Assembly: GCF_000003605.2 (NCBI RefSeq)
Contig: NW_003141924.1
Coordinates: 1-16,883, forward strand
Length of the DNA stretch: 16,883 bases
Reading direction: 5' to 3'
Source of the DNA: Saccoglossus kowalevskii
Lineage: Eukaryota; Hemichordata; Enteropneusta; Harrimaniidae
Shown here: positions 1-10,225 of the stretch, piece after piece
Layout of the letters: each line of letters starts with the position of its first letter
How positions within the stretch are numbered: position 1 is the first letter of the stretch
Notes under the pieces: generated by a model
Told to the model about the DNA's origin: nothing
The model's input: the letters and a program-made list of their open reading frames with translations, nothing else
Databases searched by the model: none
Made by a program: the position numbers and the translations under genes

Positions 1-18
1 TTTGTCATCTCTGACAAA
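1..18. repeat. Short perfect inverted repeat (7-bp stem, 4-base loop)
   Basis: TTTGTCA at 1-7 and TGACAAA at 12-18 are exact reverse complements separated by TCTC. The stem begins at the first base of the window and the right arm is followed by more A residues, so the true stem could be longer to the left. It may be the end of a small palindromic element or simply chance in AT-rich DNA. Confidence 0.4.
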
Positions 19-123
19 AACTTTTATCTTATGGTTACAATAACTCAAACAGTTTTTATCTGATCTTTTTCAAACTTGTATGTTATATTTATCCAGTTTG
101 GCATCTCAGCCAAGTTCAGTTAT
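1..123. other. Left flank outside the tandem array, no gene seen
   Basis: This AT-rich stretch has no resemblance to the 53-bp unit and contains no CpG. No convincing open reading frame, splice-bounded exon, tRNA or transposon end is visible in so short a piece. It contains several T-rich runs and a small hairpin at its extreme left. It looks like intron or intergenic DNA of a eukaryote, but that is inference. It matters mainly as unique sequence that anchors the left edge of the array. Confidence 0.7.
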
Positions 124-173
124 GGTACATGTATGTTTTTCAAGATTGTCTTGTCTTGATGTGCTGGGTGACT
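124..173 (+). repeat. Degenerate first unit at the left edge of the array
   Basis: This 50-base segment aligns with the 53-bp unit but is heavily mutated. GGTACATGTATG corresponds to GGTCCATGTG, TCAAGATTG to TCAATATTG, and TTGATGTGCTGGGTGACT to the end of the unit around GATGTGGACTAGGTGACT. It has lost three bases net, mostly in the middle. A decayed terminal monomer is typical of tandem arrays, because edge units are rarely renewed by unequal exchange. Its presence places the true left border of the array near 124 rather than at the first clean unit. Confidence 0.75.
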
Positions 174-677
174 GGTCCATGTGTTATCAATATTGACTAT
201 AATGATTGGATGTGGACTAGATGACTGGTCCATGTGTTATCAATATTGACTACAATGATTGGATGTGGACTAGGTGACTGGTCCATGTGTTATCAATATT
301 GACTATAATGATTGGATGTGGACTAGGTGACTGGTCCATGTGTTATCAATATTGACTACAATGATTGGATGTGGACTAGGTGACTGGTCCATGTGTTACC
401 AATATTGACTACAATGATTGGATGTGGACTAGGTGACTGGTCCATGTATTATCAATATTGACTACAATGATTGGATGTGGGCTGGGTGACTGGTCCATGT
501 GTTATCAATATTGACTACAATGATTGGATGTGGGCTAGGTGACTGGTCCATGTGTTATCAATATTGACTATAATGATTGGATGTGGACTAGGTGACTGGT
601 CCATGTGTTATCAATATTGACTACAATGATTGGATGTGGACTAGGTGACTGGTCCATGTGTTACCAATATTGACTAC

Positions 678-1100
678 AATGATTGGATGTGGGCTAGGTG
701 ACTGGTCCATGTGTTATCAATATTGACTACAATGATTGGATGTGGGCTAGGTGACTGGTCCATGTGTTATCAATGTTGACTACAATGATTGGATGTGGAC
801 TAGGTGACTGGTCCATGTGTTATCAATATTGACTACAATGATTGGATGTGGGCTAGGTGACTGGTCCATGTGTTATCAATATTGACTACAATGATTGGAT
901 GTGGACTAGGTGACTGGTCCATGTGTTATCAATAATGACTATAATGATTGGATGTGGACTAGATGGCTGGTCCATGTGTTATCAATATTGACTATAATGA
1001 TTGGATGTGGACTAGGTGGCTGGTCCATGTGTTATCAATATTGACTATAATGATTGGATGTGCACTAGGTGACTGGTCCATGTGTTATCAATATTGACTA
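678..1100 (+). repeat. Array segment A, copy 1 (423 bp, identical to 6183-6605)
   Basis: About eight units with a distinctive order of variants: two GGGC units, a CAATGTT unit, then the rare CAATAATGAC form at 931, then GATGGC and GGTGGC units. I compared it base by base with 6183-6605 (offset 5505) and saw no difference. The ends are a C/T difference at 677 and a T/C difference at 1101. Part of it, 695-1015, also matches 9905-10225. Exact sharing of a multi-variant order points to block duplication rather than convergence. Confidence 0.85.
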
Positions 1101-1538
1101 TAATGATTGGATGTGCACTAGGTGACTGGTCCATGTGTTATCAATATTGACTATAATGATTGGATGTGTACTAGGTGACTGGTCCATGTGTTATCAATAT
1201 TGACTAATGATTGGATGTGCACTAGGTGACTGGTCCATGTGTTATCAATATTGACTACAATGATTGGATGTGGACTAGGTGACTGGTCCATGTGTTATCA
1301 ATATTGACTACAATGATTGGATGTGGACTAGGTGACTGGTCCATGTGTTATCAATATTGACTATAATGATTGGATGTGGAGTAGGTGACTGGTCCATGTG
1401 TTATCAATATTGACTATAATGATTGGATGTGGGCTAGATGGCTGGTCCATGTGTTATCAATATTGACTATAATGATTGGATGTGCACTAGGTGACTGGTC
1501 CATGTGTTATCAATATTGACTATAATGATTGGATGTGT

Positions 1539-2077
1539 ACTAGGTGACTGGTCCATGTGTTATCAATATTGACTATAATGATTGGATGTGCACTTGGTGA
1601 CTGGTCCATGTGTTATCAATATTGACAATAATGATTGGATGTGCACTAGGTGACTGGTCCATGTGTTATCAATATTGACTATAATGATTGGATGTGGAGT
1701 AGGTGACTGGTCCATGTGTTATCAATATTGACTATAATGATTGGATGTGGACTAAGTGACTGGTCCATGTGTTATCAATATTGACTATAATGATTGGATG
1801 TGGACTAGGTGGCTGGTCCATGTGTTATCAATATTGACTAATGATTGGATGTGGACTAGGTGACTGGTCCATGTGTTATCAATATTGACTACAATGATTG
1901 GATGTGGACTAGGTGGCTGGTCCATGTGTTATCAATGTTGACTACAATGATTGGATGTGGACTAGATGACTGGTCCATGTGTTATCAATATTGACTACAA
2001 TGATTGGATGTGGAGTAGGTGACTGGTCCATGTGTTATCAATATTGACTATAATGATTGGATGTGGACTAGGTGACT
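1539..2077 (+). repeat. Array segment B, copy 1 (539 bp, identical to 7311-7849)
   Basis: About ten units with a recognisable barcode: CACTTGG at 1591, the rare GACAATAATG form, GGAGTAGG, ACTAAGTG, a 51-bp unit, a CAATGTTGACTAC unit and GGAGTAGG again. Every base matches 7311-7849 at offset 5772. The match is bounded by T/G at 1538 and A/G at 2078. A third version near 5039-5468 carries the same barcode but lacks exactly one unit. Confidence 0.85.
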
Positions 2078-2135
2078 AGTCCATGTGTTATCAATATTGA
2101 CTATAATGATTGGATGTGGGCTAGGTGACTAGTCC
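2078..2135 (+). repeat. Two neighbouring units with GGTCC changed to AGTCC
   Basis: At 2078 and 2131 the normally near-invariant first base of the unit is A, creating ACTAGT in two consecutive units. I noticed this change nowhere else. Two adjacent units sharing a private mutation is the signature of a recent single-unit duplication. Confidence 0.7.
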
Positions 2136-3349
2136 ATGTGTTATCAATGTTGACTATAATGATTGGATGTGGGCTAGGTGACTGGTCCATGTGTTATCAA
2201 TATTGACTATAATGATTGGATGTGGACTAGGTGACTGGTCCATGTGTTATCAATATTGACTATAATGATTGGATGTGCACTAGGTGACTGGTCCATGTGT
2301 TATCAATATTGACTATAATGATTGGATGTGGACTAGGTGACTGGTCCATGTGTTATCAATATTGACTATAATGATTGGATGTGCACTAGGTGACTGGTCC
2401 ATGTGTTATCAATATTGACTATAATGATTGGATGTGGACTAGATGACTGGTCCATGTGTTATCAATATTGACTATAATGATTGGATGTGGTCTAGGTGAC
2501 TGGTCCATGTGTTATCAATATTGACTACAATGATTGGATGTGGACTAGGTGACTGGTCCATGTGTTATCAATATTGACTATAATGATTGGATGTGCACTA
2601 GGTGACTGGTCCATGTGTTATCAATATTGACTACAATGATTGGATGTGCACTAGGTGACTGGTCCATGTGTTATCAATATTGACTATAATGATTGGATGT
2701 GGACTAGGTGACTGGTCCATGTGTTATCAATATTGACTACAATGATTGGATGTGGACTAGGTGACTGGTCCATGTGTTATCAATATTGACTACAATGATT
2801 GGATGTGGACTAGATGACTGGTCCATGTGTTATCAACATTGACTATAATGATTGGATGTGCACTAGGTGACTGGTCCATGTGTTATCAACATTGACTATA
2901 ATGATTGGATGTGGACTAGGTGACTGGTCCATGTGTTATCAACATTGACTATAATGATTGGATGTGGACTAGATGACTGGTCCATGTGTTATCAACATTG
3001 ACTATAATGATTGGATGTGCACTAGGTGACTGGTCCATGTGTTATCAATATTGACTATAATGATTGGATGTGGACTAGGTGACTGGTCCATGTGTTATCA
3101 ATATTGACTATAATGATTGGATGTGGACTAGGTGACTGGTCCATGTGTTATCAATATTGACTATAATGATTGGATGTGGACTAGGTGGCTGGTCCATGTG
3201 TTATCAATATTGACTATAATGATTGGATGTGGAGTAGGTGACTGGTCCATGTGTTATCAATATTGACTATAATGATTGGATGTGGACTAGATGACTGGTC
3301 CATGTGTTATCAATATTGACTACAATGATTGGATGTGGACTAAGTGACT

Positions 3350-3512
3350 GGTCCATGTGTTATCCATATTGACTATAATGATTGGATGTGGGCTAAGTGA
3401 CTGGGCCATGTGTTATCCATATTGACTATAATGATTGGATGTGGACTATATGACTGGTCCATGTGTTATCAATGTTGACTATAATGAATGGATGTGGGCT
3501 AAGTAGGTGACT
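3350..3512 (+). repeat. Small cluster of unusual units including the only 57-bp unit
   Basis: Two successive units carry TTATCCAT in place of TTATCAAT. The unit at 3403 begins GGGCC, as the units of the diverged island at 8376 do. The next unit has GACTATATGACT. The unit 3456-3512 has GAATGG and a 4-base insertion, CTAAGTAGGTGACT, which looks like a tiny local duplication of the CTAAG/TAGGTG stretch. Everything on both sides is near consensus, so this is a pocket of older or less homogenised units. Confidence 0.7.
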
Positions 3513-3828
3513 GGTCCATGTGTTATCAATATTGACTATAATGATTGGATGTGGACTAGATGACTGGTCCATGTGTTATCAATGTTGACTATAATGATTG
3601 GATGTGCAGTAGGTGACTGGTCCATGTGTTATCAATGTTGACTATAATGATTGGATGTGGACTAGGTGACTGGTCCATGTGTTATCAATATTGACTATAA
3701 TGATTGGATGTGGACTAGGTGGCTGGTCCATGTGTTATCAATATTGACTATAATGATTGGATGTGGACTAGATGACTGGTCCATGTGTTATCAATATTGA
3801 CTATAATGATTGGATGTGGACTAGGTGG

Positions 3829-4562
3829 CTGGTCCATGTGTTATCAATATTGACTATAATGATTGGATGTGGACTAGGTGACTGGTCCATGTGTTATCAA
3901 TATTGACTATAATGATTGGATGTGCACTAGGTGACTGGTCCATGTGTTATCAATATTGACTACAATGATTGGATGTGGACTAGGTGACTGGTCCATGTGT
4001 TATCAATATTGACTATAATGATTGGATGTGCACTAGGTGACTGGTCCATGTGTTATCAACATTGACTATAATGATTGGATGTGCACTAGGTGACTGGTCC
4101 ATGTGTTATCAATATTGACTATAATGATTGGATGTGGACTAGGTGACTGGTCCATGTGTTATCAATATTGACTATAATGATTGGATGTGGACTAGGTGAC
4201 TGGTCCATGTGTTATCAATGTTGACTATAATGATTGGATGTGGACTAGGTGACTGGTCCATGTGTTATCAATATCGACTACAATGATTGGATGTGGACTT
4301 AGGTGACTGGTCCATGTGTTATCAATATTGACTATAATGATTGGATGTGCAGTAGGTGACTGGTCCATGTGTTATCAATATTGACTACAATGATTGGATG
4401 TGGATTAGGTGACTGGTCCATGTGTTATCAATATTGACTATAATGATTGGATGTGCACTTGGTGACTGGTCCATGTGTTATCAATATTGACAATAATGAT
4501 TGGATGTGGACTAGGTGACTGGTCCATGTGTTATCAATATTGACTATAATGATTGGATGTGG
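3829..4562 (+). repeat. Array segment C, copy 1 (734 bp, identical to 12348-13081)
   Basis: Nearly fourteen units are reproduced without a single difference 8519 bases downstream. The block includes very rare markers: CAACATTG, a CpG-containing CAATATCGAC unit at 4271, the 1-base insertion GACTTAGG just after it, CAGTAGG, GGATTAGG, CACTTGG and GACAATAATG. The match is bounded by G/A at 3828 and A/G at 4563. Sharing all of these in order rules out independent mutation. It is either a very recent long-range duplication or conversion within the array, or an assembly artefact. Confidence 0.9.
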
Positions 4563-4584
4563 ACTAGGTGGCTGGTCCATGTGT

Positions 4585-4796
4585 TATCAATATTGACTAC
4601 AATGATTGCATGTGGACTAGGTGACTGGTCCATGTGTTATCAATATTGACTACAATGATTGGATGTGGACTAGATGGCTGGTCCATGTGTTATCAATATT
4701 GACTACAATGATTGCATGTGGACTAGGTGACTGGTCCATGTGTTATCAATATTGACTACAATGATTGGATGTGGACTAGATGGCTGGTCCATGTGT
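4585..4796 (+). repeat. Tandem duplication of a two-unit (106-bp) block
   Basis: Two successive 106-bp blocks each consist of one unit with the rare GATTGCATG (4604 and 4710) ending GGTGACT, followed by one unit with GATTGGATG ending GATGGCT. Both blocks have the CTACAAT form. The 106-bp period shows local amplification by exactly two units. Confidence 0.8.
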
Positions 4797-5150
4797 TATC
4801 AATATTGACTATAATGATTGGATGTGGACTAGATGACTGGTCCATGTGTTATCAATATTGACTATAATGATTGGATGTGCAGTAGGTGACTGGTCCATGT
4901 GTTATCAATATTGACTACAATGATTGGATGTGGATTAGGTGACTGGTCCATGTGTTATCAATATTGACTATAATGATTGGATGTGGACTTGATGGCTGGT
5001 CCATGTGTTATCAATATTGACTATAATGATTGGATGTGCACTTGGTGACTGGTCCATGTGTTATCAATATTGACAATAATGATTGGATGTGCACTAGGTG
5101 ACTGGTCCATGTGTTATCAATATTGACTATAATGATTGGATGTGGACTAG

Positions 5151-5760
5151 GTGACTGGTCCATGTGTTATCAATATTGACTATAATGATTGGATGTGGAC
5201 TAGGTGGCTGGTCCATGTGTTATCAATATTGACTAATGATTGGATGTGGACTAGGTGACTGGTCCATGTGTTATCAATATTGACTACAATGATTGGATGT
5301 GGACTAGGTGGCTGGTCCATGTGTTATCAATGTTGACTACAATGATTGGATGTGGACTAGATGACTGGTCCATGTGTTATCAATATTGACTACAATGATT
5401 GGATGTGGAGTAGGTGACTGGTCCATGTGTTATCAATATTGACTATAATGATTGGATGTGGACTAGGTGACTGGTCCATGTGTTATCAATATTGACTAAT
5501 GATTGGATGTGGGCTAGGTGACTGGTCCATGTGTTATCAATATTGACTATAATGATTGGATGTGGGCTAGGTGACTGGTCCATGTGTTATCAATATTGAC
5601 TATAATGATTGGATGTGGGCTAGGTGACTGGTCCATGTATTATCAATATTGACTATAATGATTGGATGTGGACTTGATGGCTGGTCCATGTGTTATCAAT
5701 ATTGACTACAATGATTGGATGTGGACTAGGTGACTGGTCCATGTGTTATCAATATTGACT
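5151..5760 (+). repeat. Array segment D, copy 1 (610 bp, one mismatch to 7528-8137)
   Basis: This block matches 7528-8137 at offset 2377 with a single difference (G at 5513, A at 7890). It includes two 51-bp units, the CAATGTT unit, GGAGTAGG and the CATGTATT marker at 5634. It overlaps the third version of segment B on its left and the four-unit higher-order repeat on its right. With neighbouring matches at slightly different offsets, about 1.2-1.4 kb starting near 4741 is homologous to 7065-8268. Confidence 0.85.
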
Positions 5761-6210
5761 AATGATTGGATGTGGGCTAGGTGACTGGTCCATGTGTTAT
5801 CAATATTGACTATAATGATTGGATGTGGGCTAGGTGACTGGTCCATGTATTATCAATATTGACTATAATGATTGGATGTGGACTTGATGGCTGGTCCATG
5901 TGTTATCAATATTGACTACAATGATTGGATGTGGACTAGGTGACTGGTCCATGTGTTATCAATATTGACTATAATGATTGGATGTGGGCTAGGTGACTGG
6001 TCCATGTGTTATCAATATTGACTATAATGATTGGATGTGGGCTAGGTGACTGGTCCATGTATTATCAATATTGACTATAATGATTGGATGTGGACTTGAT
6101 GGCTGGTCCATGTGTTATCAATATTGACTACAATGATTGGATGTGGACTAGGTGACTGGTCCATGTGTTATCAATATTGACTAATGATTGGATGTGGGCT
6201 AGGTGACTGG
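5494..6210 (+). repeat. Four-unit higher-order repeat (about 212 bp), three copies plus part of a fourth
   Basis: The cycle is: a unit ending GGGCTAGG; a second GGGCTAGG unit followed by CATGTATT; a unit ending GACTTGATGGCT; and a CTACAAT unit ending GGACTAGG. The CATGTATT marker falls at 5634, 5844 and 6056, spacings of 210 and 212. The 210 spacing is explained by a 51-bp unit in that cycle. The same cycle recurs at 8011 and 8223 (spacing 212) and once at 13097. This is a higher-order repeat in the sense used for centromeric satellites: groups of distinguishable monomers amplified together. Confidence 0.85.
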
Positions 6211-6605
6211 TCCATGTGTTATCAATATTGACTACAATGATTGGATGTGGGCTAGGTGACTGGTCCATGTGTTATCAATGTTGACTACAATGATTGGATG
6301 TGGACTAGGTGACTGGTCCATGTGTTATCAATATTGACTACAATGATTGGATGTGGGCTAGGTGACTGGTCCATGTGTTATCAATATTGACTACAATGAT
6401 TGGATGTGGACTAGGTGACTGGTCCATGTGTTATCAATAATGACTATAATGATTGGATGTGGACTAGATGGCTGGTCCATGTGTTATCAATATTGACTAT
6501 AATGATTGGATGTGGACTAGGTGGCTGGTCCATGTGTTATCAATATTGACTATAATGATTGGATGTGCACTAGGTGACTGGTCCATGTGTTATCAATATT
6601 GACTA
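6183..6605 (+). repeat. Array segment A, copy 2
   Basis: Identical over 423 bp to 678-1100. Its left end sits exactly at the 2-base deletion of the 51-bp unit beginning GACTAATG at 6179, and its right end at a T/C variant in the CTAYAAT position. The CAATAATGAC marker is at 6436 here. Two further CAATAATGAC units follow within the next 400 bases, so this marker has also spread locally. Confidence 0.85.
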
Positions 6606-7310
6606 CAATGATTGGATGTGGACTAGGTGACTGGTCCATGTGTTATCAATAATGACTATAATGATTGGATGTGGACTAGATGGCTGGTCCATGTGTTATC
6701 AATATTGACTATAATGATTGGATGTGGACTAGGTGGCTGGTCCATGTGTTATCAATATTGACTATAATGATTGGATGTGGACTAGGTGACTGGTCCATGT
6801 GTTATCAATAATGACTATAATGATTGGATGTGGACTAGATGACTGGTCTATGTGTAATCAATATTGACTACAATGATTGGATGTGGGCTAGGTGACTGGT
6901 CCATGTGTTATCAATTTTGACTATAATGATTGGATGTGGGCTAGGTGACTGGTCCATGTGTTATCAATATTGACTATAATGATTGGATGTGGACTAGATG
7001 ACTGGTCCATGTGTTATCAATGTTGACTATAATGATTGGATGTGGGCTAGGTGACTGGTCCATGTGTTATCAATATTGACTACAATGATTGGATGTGGAC
7101 TAGATGGCTGGTCCATGTGTTATCAATATTGACTATAATGATTGGATGTGGACTAGATGACTGGTCCATGTGTTATCAATATTGACTATAATGATTGGAT
7201 GTGCAGTAGGTGACTGGTCCATGTGTTATCAATATTGACTACAATGATTGGATGTGGATTAGGTGACTGGTCCATGTGTTATCAATATTGACTATAATGA
7301 TTGGATGTGG

Positions 7311-7849
7311 ACTAGGTGACTGGTCCATGTGTTATCAATATTGACTATAATGATTGGATGTGCACTTGGTGACTGGTCCATGTGTTATCAATATTGACAA
7401 TAATGATTGGATGTGCACTAGGTGACTGGTCCATGTGTTATCAATATTGACTATAATGATTGGATGTGGAGTAGGTGACTGGTCCATGTGTTATCAATAT
7501 TGACTATAATGATTGGATGTGGACTAAGTGACTGGTCCATGTGTTATCAATATTGACTATAATGATTGGATGTGGACTAGGTGGCTGGTCCATGTGTTAT
7601 CAATATTGACTAATGATTGGATGTGGACTAGGTGACTGGTCCATGTGTTATCAATATTGACTACAATGATTGGATGTGGACTAGGTGGCTGGTCCATGTG
7701 TTATCAATGTTGACTACAATGATTGGATGTGGACTAGATGACTGGTCCATGTGTTATCAATATTGACTACAATGATTGGATGTGGAGTAGGTGACTGGTC
7801 CATGTGTTATCAATATTGACTATAATGATTGGATGTGGACTAGGTGACT
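7311..7849 (+). repeat. Array segment B, copy 2
   Basis: Identical over 539 bp to 1539-2077. From 7528 it also overlaps a near-perfect match to 5151-5760, so it is a mosaic: on the left it agrees with the first copy, and beyond 7849 it follows the 5.1-6.1 kb copy. This shows that at least two exchange events shaped the segment. Confidence 0.85.
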
Positions 7850-8268
7850 GGTCCATGTGTTATCAATATTGACTAATGATTGGATGTGGACTAGGTGACT
7901 GGTCCATGTGTTATCAATATTGACTATAATGATTGGATGTGGGCTAGGTGACTGGTCCATGTGTTATCAATATTGACTATAATGATTGGATGTGGGCTAG
8001 GTGACTGGTCCATGTATTATCAATATTGACTATAATGATTGGATGTGGACTTGATGGCTGGTCCATGTGTTATCAATATTGACTACAATGATTGGATGTG
8101 GACTAGGTGACTGGTCCATGTGTTATCAATATTGACTATAATGATTGGATGTGGGCTAGGTGACTGGTCCATGTGTTATCAATATTGACTATAATGATTG
8201 GATGTGGGCTAGGTGACTGGTCCATGTATTATCAATATTGACTATAATGATTGGATGTGGACTTGATG
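7528..8268 (+). repeat. Array segment D, copy 2, with two cycles of the four-unit repeat
   Basis: 7528-8137 matches 5151-5760 with one mismatch, and 7927-8268 matches 5760-6101 exactly (342 bp, offset 2167). The two overlapping matches have offsets differing by 210 bases, one cycle of the four-unit repeat. That is expected if the copies differ by loss or gain of a higher-order unit. The block stops about 100 bases before the first diverged island. Confidence 0.85.
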
Positions 8269-8375
8269 ACTGGTCCATGTGTTATCAATATTGACTACAA
8301 TGATTGGATGTGGACTAGGTGACTGGTCCATGTGTTATCAATATTGACTAATGATTGGATGTGGGCTAGGTGACT

Positions 8376-8693
8376 GGGCCCTGTGTTATCTATATAGTCT
8401 ACAATGATTGGATGTGGGCAATGGGAGTGGGCCCTGTGTGTTCAATGTTGACAACAATGAGAGTATATGGACAATATGAGAGGGCCATGTGTGATCTCTA
8501 TAGACTACAATGAGTGTGGATGGGCTATATGAGTGGGCCCTGTGTTATATCCATTGTCTACATTGAGAGTGTGTGGACAATGTGACAGGGCCCTGTGTGA
8601 TCTTGATTGACTATTGTGACTGCAGATGAACTACATGGCCGGTCCTTGTGTTTGCGATATTGTGTTATACGATTGCATGTCCACTAGATGACT
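8376..8693 (+). repeat. Diverged island 1: six degenerate units in perfect 53-bp phase
   Basis: Units start at 8376, 8429, 8482, 8535, 8588 and 8641, and the clean array resumes at 8694, so all six are exactly 53 bp. Four begin GGGCCC and one GGGCCA instead of GGTCCA. Several share AATGAGAG or AATGAGTG and GGACAAT-like segments not found in the main array. By hand alignment, units 2 and 3 differ at about 13 of 53 positions, 2 and 4 at about 14, and 1 and 3 at about 12, whereas main-array units usually differ at 0-4. CpG reappears near 8655 and 8669. They look like an older repeat generation that escaped homogenisation, with substitutions but no indels. No gene, transposon end or target-site duplication is visible. 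Confidence 0.9.
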
Positions 8694-8744
8694 GGTCCAT
8701 GTGTTATCAATGTTGACTATAAATGATTGGATGTGGGCTAGGTG

Positions 8745-9105
8745 ACTGGTCCATGTGTTATCAATATTGACTATAATGATTGGATGTGGACTAGGTGGCT
8801 GGTCCATGTGTTGTCAATATTGACTATAATGATTGGATGTGGACTAGATGACTGGTCCATGTGTTATCAATATTGACTATAATGATTGGATGTGCACTAG
8901 GTGACTGGTCCATGTGTTATCAATATTGACTATAATGATTGGATGTGGACTAGGTAACTGGTCCATGTGTTATCAATATTGACTATAATGATTGGATGTG
9001 GACTAGGTGGCTGGTCCATGTGTTGTCAATATTGACTATAATGATTGGATGTGGACTAGATGACTGGTCCATGTGTTATCAATATTGACTATAATGATTG
9101 GATGT
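8745..9105 (+). repeat. Second four-unit periodicity, marked by TTGTCAAT
   Basis: 8745-8893 is identical to 8957-9105 at an offset of 212 bases (four units). The rare marker TTGTCAAT, normally TTATCAAT, occurs at 8811 and 9023, and otherwise only near 14269. The composition of the four units differs from the 5.5-6.2 kb cycle, so the period of four recurs with a different set of units. Confidence 0.75.
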
Positions 9106-9904
9106 GGACTAGGTGACTGGTCCATGTGTTATCAATATTGACTATAATGATTGGATGTGGACTAGATGACTGGTCCATGTGTTATCAATGTTGACTATAA
9201 TGATTGGATGTGGGCTAGGTGACTGGTCCATGTGTTATCAATATTGACTATAATGATTGGATGTGGACTAGATGACTGGTCCATGTGTTATCAATGTTGA
9301 CTATAATGATTGGATGTGGACTAGATGACTGGTCCATGTGTTATCAATGTTGACTATAATGATTGGATGTGGACTAGGTGACTGGTCCATGTGTTATCAA
9401 TATTGACTATAATGATTGGATGTTTGCTAGGTGACTGGTCCATGTGTTATCAATATTGACTACAATGATTGGATGTGGAACTAGGTGACTGGTCCATGTG
9501 TTATCAATATTGACTATAATGATTGGATGTGGACTAGGTGACTGGTCCATGTGTTATCAATATTGACTACAATGATTGGATGTGGACTAGATGACTGGTC
9601 CATGTGTTATCAATATATGACTATAATGATTGGATGTGGACTAGGTGACTGGTCCATGTGTTATCAATATTGACTATAATGATTGGATGTGGGCTAGGTG
9701 ACTGGTCCATGTGTTATCAATATTGACTATAATGATTGGATGTGGACTAGGTGGCTGGTCCATGTATTATCAATATTGACTATAATGATTGGATGTGGAC
9801 TAGATGGCTGGTCCATGTGTTATCAATATTGACTACAATGATTGGATGGGGAATAGGTGACTGGTCCATGTTTTATCAATATAGACTAATGATTGGATGT
9901 GGGT

Positions 9905-10225
9905 TAGGTGACTGGTCCATGTGTTATCAATATTGACTACAATGATTGGATGTGGGCTAGGTGACTGGTCCATGTGTTATCAATGTTGACTACAATGATT
10001 GGATGTGGACTAGGTGACTGGTCCATGTGTTATCAATATTGACTACAATGATTGGATGTGGGCTAGGTGACTGGTCCATGTGTTATCAATATTGACTACA
10101 ATGATTGGATGTGGACTAGGTGACTGGTCCATGTGTTATCAATAATGACTATAATGATTGGATGTGGACTAGATGGCTGGTCCATGTGTTATCAATATTG
10201 ACTATAATGATTGGATGTGGACTAG
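9905..10225 (+). repeat. Array segment A, copy 3 (partial, 321 bp)
   Basis: Identical to 695-1015 at offset 9210, bounded by C/T at 694/9904 and G/A at 1016/10226. It contains the CAATGTT and CAATAATGAC marker units in the same order. It lies on the other side of diverged island 1 from the first two copies, so exchange has crossed the island or predates it. Confidence 0.8.

Noticed and set aside
1-123. Assigning the flank to a particular species or transposon family
   Set aside because: The sequence has a mollusc-like feel, but I cannot name a family or gene from 123 bases. A database search with this stretch would settle it.
8376-8640. Two-unit (106-bp) alternation within diverged island 1
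   Set aside because: Units 2 and 4 share AATGAGAG or TTGAGAG and GGACAAT, but pairwise differences (about 12-14 of 53) are similar for adjacent and alternate units, so no dimer is supported.
8376-8693. Transposon or gene insertion interrupting the array
   Set aside because: The segment first looks like foreign sequence, but it resolves into six 53-bp units in register with the array. There are no terminal repeats, no target-site duplication and no extra length.
9751-9936. Open reading frame of 61 codons on the + strand
   Set aside because: It lies entirely inside the repeat, starts at GTG rather than ATG, and translates the unit in successive frames. It stays open only because neighbouring units happen to have GGTGGC or GATGGC in place of GGTGAC or GATGAC, which removes a TGA. 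It ends at the usual TATTGA stop. No coding constraint is visible.
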